A stretch of 64,000 nt of DNA from an uncultured Verrucomicrobiota bacterium (GTDB lineage: Bacteria; Verrucomicrobiota; Verrucomicrobiia; Opitutales; Opitutaceae): positions 1 through 64,000 of the forward strand of contig CAJXQX010000011.1 in assembly GCA_913058185.1 (NCBI GenBank), given 5' to 3'. The position numbers and the translations under genes were made by a program. The notes beneath the pieces were generated by a model, which saw only the letters and a program-made list of their open reading frames with translations, ran no database searches and was not told where the DNA came from. Below are positions 8,807-17,994 of this stretch, piece after piece. Numbering within the stretch: position 1 is the first letter of the stretch; each line of letters opens with the position of its first letter.

Positions 8807-9171
8807 CAAACGGAAGGCGTCGGGAAAATATCGGCGCACGCTTTCAAAAATCTCCGCTCGATCTCACTATACTCAAGCCCATTGAGTGATCGGCGGGCCT
8901 GTAATATGAGATCGGTGCCCGGAGAAACAAGATTTTGGTGGTGGCGATACACGTCCCGGAGACGTCGTTTGGCACGATTTCGGGCGACGGCGTTACCTAC
9001 AGCCGCCTTGGAAGCGACAAACCCAACCCGAGGGCCGGACTCCGTGACGGTGTCGTCAGAGCGAGAAGCAGCCCACAAAACAAAACCGCCGCAATGATAG
9101 CGGCGGCCTTCGGAGCGAACCTTCATGAACTCCCGTGGCCGTCGCAGATGCGATGCAGCTCGGAAACGCAT
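8806..9171 (-). CDS. rnpA: Ribonuclease P protein component
   Basis: A 121-residue RnpA, the protein subunit of RNase P that assists the catalytic RNA in 5' tRNA maturation. The RNR motif is present as [16 protein letters not shown], preceded by [13 protein letters not shown]. It lies between rpmH and yidD in the canonical order and overlaps yidD by 1 nt. Confidence 0.96.
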   Translation of the reverse strand: MRFRAASHLRRPREFMKVRSEGRRYHCGGFVLWAASRSDDTVTESGPRVGFVASKAAVGNAVARNRAKRRLRDVYRHHQNLVSPGTDLILQARRSLNGLEYSEIERRFLKACADIFPTPSV

Positions 9172-9209
9172 GGTAGGCCAGCAGTTAAGCGTGACGCCGG
9201 GGCGTCAAC

Positions 9210-9347
9210 TTAGGCTACAGAGAGACGCTTGCGGCCTTTGCGGCGGCGGGCATTGATGACAGCGCGTCCACCACGGGTAGCCATGCGGGCACGGAAGCCG
9301 ATTTTGCGGAAGCGTTTTTTACGGTGTGGTCGAAAAGTGGGTTGCAT
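9210..9347 (-). CDS. rpmH: 50S ribosomal protein L34
   Basis: A 45-codon gene on the minus strand, ATG at 9347 and TAA at 9210-9212. The product begins [19 protein letters not shown] and continues [11 protein letters not shown], then [15 protein letters not shown], matching L34 end to end (RxxR-K-R-x-H/R-K-x-GFRxRM-xTxxGRxVI-xxRRxKGR). It heads the rpmH-rnpA-yidD-yidC operon; unlike many genomes, dnaA is not adjacent. Confidence 0.97.
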   Translation of the reverse strand: MQPTFRPHRKKRFRKIGFRARMATRGGRAVINARRRKGRKRLSVA

Positions 9348-9374
9348 CTTAGTTAGTCATTAAAAGGGCCAGCT

Positions 9375-9403
9375 GAAGTGCCTGACGCAACACCCCGTGT
9401 CAA
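9375..9403 (-). promoter_or_regulatory. Candidate promoter for rpmH operon
   Basis: On the minus strand a perfect TTGACA hexamer occupies 9403-9398, 51 nt before the rpmH ATG. The -10 candidate about 17 nt downstream (CACTTC) is weak, so the assignment rests on the -35 box and position. Confidence 0.35.
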
Positions 9404-9485
9404 GAGTCCAATAAAATAGGCCACATTATGCCTCTCAAATAACTTTTGATTCGGGCCGCACGCACCGGGGCGAAAAATGGGGGTT

Positions 9486-11231
9486 TTAGCGCACCATAGC
9501 TCGAACTGCGGCCAGATAGAGGCCATTTTCATCCGGCCACCGACTCGCCGAACGGAGCCGCAAGTAGGAGATTCCGTGCGGACTTGGGTTCCGCAGCGGG
9601 AGTATCAAGCCTATCGGTTGCTGATCGAGGAATACCTCACCGTGAGCGGAATCGGGGTTCTCCACCTCGTGCCACTCGAATCTAAGGGTGTGCCACTGAT
9701 CTGGCTGAAGCACGGCGTTAGGGCCAATACGACCGCTTTCGGGGATATCCAAAACATACATCGCCGTTTCGCGCCCCTGATTGTCGATCGGCTGAAACCA
9801 GCGATCGTTCAACGCGATGCTGGCGCCCTTGAATCCCTCGTTCAGGCGAATCGTGGTTTCGACGAACCCAGTGCGGCCGGCCGGGAAATTCCAGACCGCT
9901 CCATCTCTTTGACTGAAAACCGTTTCATCCGGCGGGCGACGCAGGTGTAGAACGTTTCGCTCCGCATCGTCAGGATGAGGCACCACCTCGGCGCCAGGTT
10001 TGCGTTCGAAGTTGTGGTGAAACTCGCGCGAATACGTGGCCGGACGAATCAGCAGCTTCTGCCGACTCCACTGCGCGGTGCCGGCGGAGAAGTCGTCCTG
10101 ACGAGACCGCTCATAAATCCAATCTGGATCCACCAACACGAAGCTGCGGTGTCCCGGGGCCTGCCCGAGTGCCATGAGCAATTTGCCGGTCCGCGTCTCG
10201 GCGACTTTGGATTCGTTGAGCCCCTTGTCCCCCGGATAATTGATGAACACTCCATCGCGCAGGCGATCGAGCATCAGTTCCCGGAAGCCGAGCCATGTTT
10301 CACCGTCGTCCTCGGAAATCGCCATGTGCAGCACCTCTCGACCCGTGAAACTCCATTTATCCAATGTCGCCTCGGGGCGAAGGGACTTAGCGTTGTTCCA
10401 CACCAACACAATCCGACCATCGGCGAGCTTCTTCAGCGTGATCCAGCTGTTGTCGCCGCAATAGAGGTCAGTCTTCACCGGGACCGTCCAAGTGGCGCCC
10501 TGGTCCAAGGAATAGGATTTCCAGATCTGGAAATTGGAGTTGCGGATAAACATCAACATCCGTCCATCGCTGAGTTCGACTAAGGTCGGCTCGACTGCTC
10601 CGGTCTGCCAGATATTGGGGACCGTATTGGCTACCGTGATTCGAGGAGAAACCGACCAAGTCCGCCCATCGTCATCGGAGTAGAACGTGCCGCTACCGAG
10701 CCCCTCCTGACAATGAAAGCCGCAGATCACCCGTTTGCCCCCACCCGGGAGATCCACCCAAACGGCATTGGCGTAACTGATGGTGTTGATGGGCGCCTGA
10801 TCGGCGGTGGACATCGCCTGGATGGTCCAGTCCTGCCAGCCAATGAATGATCGGGCCGATTTTATGCCTACGCCACGATCGATGTAGAAGAGGATCACTT
10901 CACCCGATTGGGGGCTGATGGTGGAAAAACACTGGTTAGGGTTGCCCGGCGTTTCCAAGAGCGTCTGAGCATCAGACCACGTGCGCCCCTCATCCTCCGT
11001 GCGTCGATAAAACACCGTATTAGAGAACCCACCCTTATCGTGATCACCCTCGCGATAAATGAAGACGATCGATCCATCCCGATCCGCTAGCAAAGACGTC
11101 CCGGCATTCGATGCGGGTTCACCCAAATACAAAGGCGGAGCCACCGGAGACTGTCCTATGACGAGCAAGGCACCGCCCCAAAAACCAACGGCTGCCAGAA
11201 CCACCCTGATCAAATCGAACCGAAGCCACAT
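9486..11231 (-). CDS. Exported sialidase-like (BNR/Asp-box) protein
   Basis: About 580 residues from the ATG at 11231, which gives a good signal peptide (MWLRFDLIRVVLAAVGFWGG); an upstream in-frame start adds 16 residues. The first two thirds is a six-bladed-propeller region of the sialidase superfamily with at least four Asp boxes (S/T-x-D-x-G-x-T-W): TEDEGRTWS, SDDDGRTWS, SLDQGATWT and SEDDGETWL. The C-terminal third (DDFSAGTAQWSR onward) looks like a separate beta-rich, lectin-like domain. Such proteins cleave or bind sialic acid or other glycosides; the catalytic Arg triad was not assigned, so activity is inferred. Sulfatases lie immediately upstream, consistent with a glycan-degrading locus. 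Confidence 0.8.
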   Translation of the reverse strand: MWLRFDLIRVVLAAVGFWGGALLVIGQSPVAPPLYLGEPASNAGTSLLADRDGSIVFIYREGDHDKGGFSNTVFYRRTEDEGRTWSDAQTLLETPGNPNQCFSTISPQSGEVILFYIDRGVGIKSARSFIGWQDWTIQAMSTADQAPINTISYANAVWVDLPGGGKRVICGFHCQEGLGSGTFYSDDDGRTWSVSPRITVANTVPNIWQTGAVEPTLVELSDGRMLMFIRNSNFQIWKSYSLDQGATWTVPVKTDLYCGDNSWITLKKLADGRIVLVWNNAKSLRPEATLDKWSFTGREVLHMAISEDDGETWLGFRELMLDRLRDGVFINYPGDKGLNESKVAETRTGKLLMALGQAPGHRSFVLVDPDWIYERSRQDDFSAGTAQWSRQKLLIRPATYSREFHHNFERKPGAEVVPHPDDAERNVLHLRRPPDETVFSQRDGAVWNFPAGRTGFVETTIRLNEGFKGASIALNDRWFQPIDNQGRETAMYVLDIPESGRIGPNAVLQPDQWHTLRFEWHEVENPDSAHGEVFLDQQPIGLILPLRNPSPHGISYLRLRSASRWPDENGLYLAAVRAMVR

Positions 11232-11280
11232 AGTGCCATCAAAAGTCGGCCATATCCACCCCATGGTCAAGTAGCTCAAG

Positions 11281-11357
11281 GGGGTCAGGTCGTGTTTTAT
11301 ATATTAATTGGGCAATGGCTCAATTTGTAAAAAATCATAGAAACACGACCTGCCCCC
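11281..11357. mobile_element. MITE-like element with GGGGTCAGGTCGTGTTT ends
   Basis: A 77-nt AT-rich unit bounded by inverted termini: GGGGTCAGGTCGTGTTT at 11281-11297 and its near-perfect complement at 11341-11357 (one mismatch). An internal imperfect hairpin (AATTGGGC...GCTCAATT) lies near 11306-11325. There is no coding capacity. A solo copy of the same end occurs at 45790-45806. GGGGTCAGGTC-type ends are, from memory, often seen around REP-associated (RAYT/Y1) transposase genes, but none is in this window. Confidence 0.6.
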
Positions 11358-11371
11358 CCTTCTAGGAACGT

Positions 11372-12874
11372 CTACAGCGCCGGCGCATCCCAAACCGGGA
11401 TGCCGCGCGTTGCGAGTTGCTGGTGATAGCGCACGGCCTGCGGCTGTTCGGGAGTGAAGGGGCGATCCTCGTTAACCATGAGCGGACGCGTTTCGGCCCA
11501 CCACGTATCGTAGGCCTCGCGCATCTCTGCGACGACTTCGGGGTGTTCTGCCGCGACGTCGACTTTTTCGTAAGGGTCGTTGGCGATGTCGAATAGCTCG
11601 GTGTTATTGACGAAGCGCCACTGCTGGCTGCGCACCGCACAGTCTTTGAATTTCCAACCTTCGGGATCTTCGCCTTTCGGCCAGCGACCTTTGTGGATAA
11701 ACAGATGGCGATCCTCCCAAGCGGCGTTCGAATTCTCTAACAGGGGCAAGATTGAGCGCCCATCAATCGCCTGAATTCCCGCCGGCATTTCCGCTCCGGC
11801 CAACTCCGTCATTGTTTTGAAGAAATCGATGTGAGCGACGAGCGCATTGATATCCACGCCTTGCCCCAGCACCCCTTCCCAATACCAGAATGAGGGCACG
11901 TGCGTGCCGCCTTCATAGGGACTTCCCTTCCCCGTTTTGAAACCAGCAGTGTAATGTCGGACTGACTTACCGTCCTTTTTGCCAGCGCGTCCCGCTTGAC
12001 CGTTGTCGGTCATGAAAATCACGAGCGTATTCTCGAGCGCATCCCACTCGCGTAATTTTTGAATAAGCAAACCGAAGTTGTCGTCGATGTTTTCGATCAT
12101 GCCGTAACGACCGGCCGTGTTGGCATCCCAGCCTTGGTCCAGCCATTTATTCCGATAGCGCTCCGGCGCCAGCATGGGGCCATGCGGTGCGTTCAATGTG
12201 ATGTAGGCGAAGTAAGGCGTCTGCGCTTCATGCTGCTGTTTGATCCAACCGAGCCCGGCCTGGAAAAACACGTCGGTGCAAAAACCCTCCGTCTGCACGA
12301 TGGTATCGTTGTGCAGGATCACGTTATCAAAATAACGTCCTTCCGTTTCGCGATTCGGCGGGAAGTCAGCGCAACTGCCTTCATACGCTTGCCCGATGCC
12401 ACCGGCACCGTGAATGAACGTCTCGCTGAACCCTCGGCTGTAGGGTTGATGAGCGTCCTCGTCACCTAAGTGCCATTTGCCAAAAATACCTGTTTCGTAG
12501 CCCGCGCGCTGCAGCAGTTTAGGAAACGTGGTGGTCGAAAGTGCCATAATCTCGCGCTCGAGAATCGTATGAGTCACACCGTTTTTGAATTCGTGCCGCC
12601 CACTGAACAACGCCGACCGCGTCGGCGCACATGTCGGGCTCACGTGCATTTCGGTGAACCGCGTCGATTGGGCATAGAACTTATCCAAGTTGGGCGTCGA
12701 GATGATCGGATTCCCGAAACAGGCCAAGTCCCCCATGCCTTGATCATCGGTGAGCACAAAAATGATATTGGGCCGAGATCCTTCCAGCGACTTGGCGGAG
12801 AGCGGGAGTGCGGCACTGAACAGCACAACCAGTGAAAGCAGGAACAAGCGAAAAGCAGGGGTAGGCGGTTTCAT
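11372..12874 (-). CDS. Secreted formylglycine-dependent sulfatase (S1 family)
   Basis: A 500-residue sulfatase starting at ATG 12874 with a clear signal peptide (residues 8-27); an upstream GTG/TTG-type extension of 25 residues has no such logic. The metal site begins IIFVLTDDQGMGDLACFG and the sulfatase signature SPTCAPTRSALFSGR places the formylglycine precursor at Cys82 (C-x-P-x-R). It would hydrolyse sulfate esters of an exported or imported polysaccharide. Maturation needs a formylglycine-generating enzyme not seen here. It is one of four sulfatases in the window and reads in the same direction as the sialidase-like gene. Confidence 0.93.
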   Translation of the reverse strand: MKPPTPAFRLFLLSLVVLFSAALPLSAKSLEGSRPNIIFVLTDDQGMGDLACFGNPIISTPNLDKFYAQSTRFTEMHVSPTCAPTRSALFSGRHEFKNGVTHTILEREIMALSTTTFPKLLQRAGYETGIFGKWHLGDEDAHQPYSRGFSETFIHGAGGIGQAYEGSCADFPPNRETEGRYFDNVILHNDTIVQTEGFCTDVFFQAGLGWIKQQHEAQTPYFAYITLNAPHGPMLAPERYRNKWLDQGWDANTAGRYGMIENIDDNFGLLIQKLREWDALENTLVIFMTDNGQAGRAGKKDGKSVRHYTAGFKTGKGSPYEGGTHVPSFWYWEGVLGQGVDINALVAHIDFFKTMTELAGAEMPAGIQAIDGRSILPLLENSNAAWEDRHLFIHKGRWPKGEDPEGWKFKDCAVRSQQWRFVNNTELFDIANDPYEKVDVAAEHPEVVAEMREAYDTWWAETRPLMVNEDRPFTPEQPQAVRYHQQLATRGIPVWDAPAL

Positions 12875-13001
12875 GGGGTTCCCCAAAGTCCGTCCATCAT
12901 CCTGCACCGTCAAGACGCCATCCCACCACCACCCATCACGGGTTTGCACTCGAACTTTGAGAGATCCGCCTGAAGACTAGGACGCTCCCACCCCAACCCC
13001 C

Positions 13002-13892
13002 GTGCTTACCCTACTCCCCTCCTCCATTCGCCGTTCCATCACTGTCTGCGTCACCGTTCTCACTTTCGCGACAGGCTCCCTTCTACCGATGGTCGCGGCG
13101 GAACCTCGTATAGAGACCCATGAATACGCGCGCCCCGAGGGGATTCCCCTTACCCTCGATCTCTATCGACCTGAGATATCCTTCGGCGAATTGCCCCTAG
13201 TGATTTTTGTGCACGGCGGAGGCTGGAAAAACGGGGACAAAACCGTGGTCCAAAAAAAGGCCACCTGGCTAACCGAACACGGGTTCGCCGTCGCGGGCAT
13301 CGATTTCCGCCAGACCGACGAAGCCGGATGGCCCTCCCAAATCAACGACTGCTACGCCGCTGTGCGTTGGCTGCGTGAAAACGGCCAAAAACTCGGCCTC
13401 GCCACCGAACGCATCGCCGCCGCCGGCACGTCCTCCGGCGGACACCTCGTCGCTTTGATGGGCACGCGGGCTTACCCAGAAAACGAATCTACCTCCAGCC
13501 GGGTTCAGGCGGTGTTGGATTGGTTCGGACCCGCCGATCTATTGACGATGCCGCCCAACAACGTCGGCAACGGCCGCTCCGCCGAAGACGTTGCCAACTC
13601 CAACGGCGCCAAACTCCTCCGAGCCACCGTGCGCGAAGTGCCCGAGCTCGCGAAGGATGCCAGCGCGCTGTATCAAGTCAGCGGAGACGACGCGGCTTTT
13701 CTCATCATGCACGGTGATGCCGACGAAGGCGTCCCCTTCGACCAAAGCCAACGCCTCCACGCCGCCCTCATCGCTGCGGGCGCCGAGTCCGAACTCATCA
13801 TTTTCCCCGGAGCAGGCCACGGCGGCAAAGCCTTCGAAACCAAGGAAGCCCGCGGCAATGTCGTAGCTTTCCTCAATCAACACCTGCGCTAG
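13002..13892 (+). CDS. Exported alpha/beta-hydrolase (carboxylesterase)
   Basis: A 296-residue alpha/beta-hydrolase of the BD-FAE/HSL-like esterase group. The oxyanion motif is HGGGWKNGDK; the nucleophile elbow is GTSSGGHLVAL (G-x-S-x-G), with likely acid in HGDADEGVPF and His in GAGHGGKAFE. The N-terminus has a hydrophobic segment ending MVAAEP, suggesting export. The start is GTG at 13002; an ATG further in would cut into the signal. It diverges from the sulfatase at 11372 with a very short spacer, so the two may share a control region. Likely role: removal of acyl groups from sugars or esters. Confidence 0.85.
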   Translation: MLTLLPSSIRRSITVCVTVLTFATGSLLPMVAAEPRIETHEYARPEGIPLTLDLYRPEISFGELPLVIFVHGGGWKNGDKTVVQKKATWLTEHGFAVAGIDFRQTDEAGWPSQINDCYAAVRWLRENGQKLGLATERIAAAGTSSGGHLVALMGTRAYPENESTSSRVQAVLDWFGPADLLTMPPNNVGNGRSAEDVANSNGAKLLRATVREVPELAKDASALYQVSGDDAAFLIMHGDADEGVPFDQSQRLHAALIAAGAESELIIFPGAGHGGKAFETKEARGNVVAFLNQHLR

Positions 13893-13909
13893 ATCATATA
13901 CCTGATTAC

Positions 13910-14290
13910 CTATCGCTGAGAGAAACCATCGCCGTTGCGCATGAATTCAATTCTGTTGCCAAAGGGATCAGTCACATAAAATCGCTTTCTATCCGGCAGG
14001 GCCTCATCCCATTTTACGTTGTGTCCTGCCGCCATCAGCGACTCCGCTAGACTCGCCAAATCATCCACTGTGAAAGCAGGGTGCGCTTTGAGTTGTGGCG
14101 AAAAATCGGCTTCAGCCCCAACGTGTAAACGAACCGAACCACAGCGAAACTAACACCCTCCTCTACTCGCCAAAGGCTCCGGTTTCGGTTCTTCGGTCAT
14201 ACCTAAGGTATCGCCGAAAAATGCTCTTGCCCGATTTTCCCCACCCGACGGCATCGCCAGCTGAATATGATCAATTCGGAAGGTGTTCAT
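13910..14290 (-). pseudogene. VOC/glyoxalase-family gene with in-frame TAG
   Basis: The minus strand reads as one 127-codon frame, ATG at 14290 to TAG at 13910, interrupted by one TAG at codon 47 (14150-14152). The product is a vicinal-oxygen-chelate protein: MNTFRIDHIQLAMPSGGE at the start, then FFGDTLGM, and after the stop FRCGSVRLHVGAEADFSPQ and FYVTDPFGNRIEFM. In relatives the interrupted position (RGGC-x-FRCGS) is normally Trp, so TGG to TAG is the simplest lesion. No other disruption is visible, so the loss is recent, or a base-call error. Confidence 0.85.
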
Positions 14291-14303
14291 GGTGGTAATT
14301 ATA

Positions 14304-14395
14304 GCCACAAAAGGCACAGAAGGCACAAATAAAACCAGCCTGAGTCACTTCCCCAGCCATCGCACTTTGCCTCCCCGTTTTGTGCCTTTTGTGGC
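14304..14395. repeat. Inverted repeat of GGCACAAAAG-type units
   Basis: GCCACAAAAGGCACA at 14304-14318 pairs perfectly with 14381-14395. The left arm continues as degenerate tandem units (AGGCACAAA). It lies just upstream of the VOC pseudogene start. It belongs to the same class of tandem-unit inverted repeats as 19443-19616 and 54649-54762. Confidence 0.75.
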
Positions 14396-14414
14396 AACAA
14401 ACCACCCCATGTCT

Positions 14415-14445
14415 CGCCATAGTTCTACTCCGCAGAACGACGGCG
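14415..14445. repeat. REP-like hairpin with conserved mismatches, copy 1
   Basis: CGCCATAGTTCT (14415-14426) pairs with AGAACGACGGCG (14434-14445), leaving two internal mismatches (A-C and A-G) flanking a T-A pair. A second copy at 23651-23685 keeps the same two mismatches but changes the loop-proximal stem in a compensating way. Confidence 0.7.
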
Positions 14446-14537
14446 GATGCCTCTGAGATTTCGTGTATTGTCAGCCCATTCACTCCGTTCATAGACGTGG
14501 TTAAAACCGATCCTACCTCTCCGCCGCCTTCGTAACC

Positions 14538-16082
14538 CTACTTCAGCTCCGACAGGATCCGCTTCGGCTTCAACGTCGGATCGATGCGTTTGGCCCATTC
14601 GGAATTCTTGTCTGCGTCCGCCAGTTTTGAGTTTCGCCCGGTTGGGGCGAAGTCGGCTGGGATCACTGCCGCCAATCGGTTCACGGCCGCTGCTACTTCC
14701 GGTGAGCGTCGAATGTTCAGATTGTCCCATTCCATCGGATCCGCTAACAGGTCGTAGACCTCCTCGGTGCCGTCGTCATAGCGGATATAACTCCAGCGTT
14801 CGTCTCGCAACGAGGCGCCGCCTTCCCTCAGCACGGTCATAGTTGGGTAGTCCCAGGCGACCGTCGGATCCGCCAGCACGGGTCCGAAGCTGCGGCCGTC
14901 TAGTTCCGGTTTCTCCGGGAGGTCACACAGGTCGATCAACGTCGGATAAAGATCTATCAGGTTAACCGCCCGCGAGCTGTCCTGCCGACCGCTCATCCCC
15001 GGCAATCGCACCATCAGAGGCATGCGGGTCGCCTCAGTCCAGCCGGCTGCTTTGCGAAAGCGTAGTTTCTCGCCCAAGTGCCAACCGTGGTCACCCCAAA
15101 CTACGACAATGGTATTGTCGGCGTGCGGGCTCGATTCGAGCGCTTCTAGCAACACGCCCAGACAGGCATCAGCGTAACTGACGGCAGCGAGATAGGCGTG
15201 CGTGGCTTCGTCGATCAGATCGTTTTCCTCCAGCCACAGGTAGTCATCCGTCGGCTTAAACTTAGGCTTCCCATCGGGTCGTAGAATGTCGTCGAGGTCA
15301 TCGCGTTTGATCGGATTGGCCTTCACATCGACATCGGCATACAGATCAAAAAACTCCTGCGGCACGTAAAATGGCAGATGTGGTTTACTAAATCCAATCG
15401 CCATAAAGAACGGCTGATCAAAATCCCGCTGTAACTGCTCCGCCGCCCATTGGGCGTTGCGGTAATCACCGGTTTCTTCCTTCGGACCCTTGGTCGGTCC
15501 CCACGCAAACTCCGATCCCCCACGTCGGGTGTATTCGGACGGAGGACCCGGTTGTCCCGCGATGATGTTTTGGTTGCGCGAATAAAGACCATCGCGATCC
15601 ACTCCCACGCCCTTGGTGCGTGGCAACCATTCCTCAAAGGCCCATTGGCCATCGTCTCGACCGGTCTTCGACGCATGCGCGTGAAAAATCTTCCCGCGAG
15701 AAATCGTGTGGTAGCCATTCTTCGCAAAATACTCCGGCAACGTCGCGTGCGTTTGCACGAGCTCCGAGTGCAGCATGTTCTGACTGTTGCCATACAAGCC
15801 CGTCGTGCTCGGCAAAAAACCCGACAACAACGCCGACCGCGACGGACCACACACGGGGCCCGCACAGTGCGCGTTTTGAAAGATCATCGCGCCCCGATTG
15901 GCAAACGCCTCGAGGTTCGGCGTGATCGCCTGCGGATGGCCACCAAATGGCGTGATCCAATCATTCAGGTCATCGATCGCGACGAACAACACGTTCGGTG
16001 GCGAGGAGGATTTAGCGGAGGCTAGATTCAATGCTACCGAACAAGTCAGCGCAGTAATCAACAGAGGTAGAAAGCGAATCAT
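14538..16082 (-). CDS. Secreted sulfatase, iduronate-2-sulfatase-like
   Basis: About 514 residues from ATG 16082 (signal peptide MIRFLPLLITALTCSVALNL). The metal-binding start NVLFVAIDDLNDWI and the signature GPVCGPSRSALLSG (formylglycine Cys78) mark a type I sulfatase of the iduronate-2-sulfatase-like subgroup, as does the HGWHLGEKLRFRKA block. It would desulfate uronic-acid-containing or fucose-rich sulfated polysaccharides outside the cytoplasm; the exact substrate cannot be read from sequence. It shares the IDDLND pattern with the sulfatase at 47223, making these two the closest pair of the four. Confidence 0.92.
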   Translation of the reverse strand: MIRFLPLLITALTCSVALNLASAKSSSPPNVLFVAIDDLNDWITPFGGHPQAITPNLEAFANRGAMIFQNAHCAGPVCGPSRSALLSGFLPSTTGLYGNSQNMLHSELVQTHATLPEYFAKNGYHTISRGKIFHAHASKTGRDDGQWAFEEWLPRTKGVGVDRDGLYSRNQNIIAGQPGPPSEYTRRGGSEFAWGPTKGPKEETGDYRNAQWAAEQLQRDFDQPFFMAIGFSKPHLPFYVPQEFFDLYADVDVKANPIKRDDLDDILRPDGKPKFKPTDDYLWLEENDLIDEATHAYLAAVSYADACLGVLLEALESSPHADNTIVVVWGDHGWHLGEKLRFRKAAGWTEATRMPLMVRLPGMSGRQDSSRAVNLIDLYPTLIDLCDLPEKPELDGRSFGPVLADPTVAWDYPTMTVLREGGASLRDERWSYIRYDDGTEEVYDLLADPMEWDNLNIRRSPEVAAAVNRLAAVIPADFAPTGRNSKLADADKNSEWAKRIDPTLKPKRILSELK

Positions 16083-16199
16083 AGTCACAAGCCCGCACCC
16101 CACCAAAACCGCTCCCGCGGCGCAACGTGAAAGCTACATCTCGGGCTGAGTAGCCTACGGCGGGGCGGGACTTCGGCGGACATGTTCCTGAGCCGAAAT

Positions 16200-17924
16200 T
16201 CAGTAGCCTACTGCATGGCCGTCTTTGCGGCTTTCGGTGGCGCCGATGAAGACTTTGTTTTCCGCATCCCAGCGGATGGCCTGGTAACCCCCGTAGCCGC
16301 CGGTGTCGGTGCGCATGTCATGGCGGAGTTTTTCGAGCGCTCTCACAGATTCGAAGGGGATACCTGATTCGGTCGTGACGTAGCCGCCATCCTCCATTTT
16401 TGGCGTGTCGTAATCCGTCGATCCGTGGTGCTGCCAACGCGCGGCATCTCCTGCCTCCTGAAGGTTCATATCGAAATCGACGAGGTTCATCACGATCTGC
16501 GCGTGACCTTGCGGCTGCATTGCGCCGCCCATCAAACCGAAGCTCATCCAGGGTTGTCCGTCCTTCATCACGAAGGCGGGAATGATGGTATGAAAAGGTC
16601 GTTTGCCCGGCGCGTAGACATTGGCGTGATCACGCGGATCAAAGACGAACATCTCGCCGCGATCCTGAAAACCAAATCCCTGTCCCGGCACCATCACGCC
16701 GCTACCCATGCCGCGGTAGTTGCTCTGGATCAGCGACACCATGTTACCTTCGGAATCGACCGTAGTGAGATAAATCGTGGCGCCTTGTTGTAGCGCCGGA
16801 TTGCCTGCATCGACCCGGCTCGCTGCGCGATTAAGATCGATCAGCGCGCGGCGTTCGGCCGCGTATTCTTTGGACAACAACCAATCGAGCGGGAAGTCCG
16901 AAAACTCGGGATCGCCGTAAAATTTAGCACGATCTTCGAAGGCGAGTTTCTTCGCCTCGATCATGACGTGCAGCGCTTCCGGGGAATTCCAGCCCATGCC
17001 GCGAAGGTCATAACCCTCGAGAATATTCAACATCTGCAGCGCCGCGATACCCTGCCCGTTCGGGGGTAGTTCAAACACGTCGTATCCGCGGTAGTTTACC
17101 GAAACCGGATCGACCTAGGTCGACGTATGCGCTTCGAGATCGGCCTTGCGCAGAAACCCTCCGTTGGCGCGCATAAATGCATCGATCTCATCCGCGATCT
17201 CACCGCGATAAAAGGTGTCGCGCCCTCCCGCTGCGATGCGGCGGTAGGTGTTAGCAAGGTCTGGGTTTTTGAAAATCTCCGCCTTTTTCGGGGCAACCCC
17301 ACCTGGCATCCACGTTTCGTAGGCGGCGCCCGGAACATCTTCGTAATAGTAGGCGTATTTCCAATAATAGGCAATGAGCTCGGTGAGCGGAAATCCCTCC
17401 TCCGCGTAGCGGATGGCTGGCGCGAGAATATCAGCCATCGGCATTTTCCCGAACTTGCCGTGCAGTTCATACCAACCATCGACGGTGCCCGGCACCGATA
17501 TCGGCAGCATGCCGCGTGCCGGAATCTTATCGACGCCTAGCTTCGCCAGCTCGGCACGCATCTGATCATAGCTCAACCCCAGCGGCGAGCGGCCGGAAGC
17601 GTTAAGACCGTAGAGTTTTTGCTCCTTGGCGCTCCACACGATGGCGAACAGGTCACCGCCGATACCATTGCCCGTGGGTTCCATCAACCCGAGGGCAGCA
17701 TTAGTCGCGATAGCGGCGTCGATGGCGTTACCACCTGCCTTGAGCACATCGAGACCGATCTGGGCGGCGAGCGGTTGGCTGGTGGCCACCATGCCGTTTT
17801 GGGCGATAACTTCGGCGCGGGTGGCAAAGGAGCGACTGGCGACGCGATCGATTTGTCCGTTAAGTTGCATGACGAGGGCGAGCAGCCCGGTGAATAAGAC
17901 CATGAGTCGGGCGAAACGTAGCAT
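16200..17924 (-). pseudogene. Gamma-glutamyltransferase gene split by one TAG
   Basis: One 575-codon frame runs from ATG 17924 to the stop at 16200, broken only by TAG at 17115-17117. The N-terminal part has a signal peptide, then GMVATSQPLAAQIGLDVLKA and GGNAIDAAIATNAALG; after the stop the frame resumes VDPVSVNYRGYDVFELPPNG, exactly as in GGT proteins, where the missing residue is usually Trp. The catalytic Thr lies in GATIYLTTVD about 110 residues later, and GLMGGAMQPQGHAQ is intact. The enzyme cleaves gamma-glutamyl bonds of glutathione and relatives in the periplasm after autocleavage at that Thr. Without readthrough no active enzyme is made. A downstream GTG at 17078 could restart only the second part. 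Confidence 0.88.
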
Positions 17925-17994
17925 GGGCGAACCCTAGGCATCGTCTCCCCTCTGTCAACGAACCCACCACCCTCTCACCTCTGACTCTCACCTC

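Noticed and set aside
9210-9486. Replication origin next to rpmH
   Set aside because: No dnaA gene and no cluster of DnaA boxes are visible; rpmH is followed upstream by a sialidase-like gene.
16200-17078. A separate functional small-subunit GGT gene starting at GTG 17078
   Set aside because: The restart is inside the large-subunit region, has no signal peptide, and the frame is continuous with the upstream part except for one TAG.
13910-17924. Genome-wide reassignment of TAG to tryptophan
   Set aside because: Several intact genes end in TAG (23061, 28273, 29754) and their frames do not continue sensibly, so TAG is a normal stop here.
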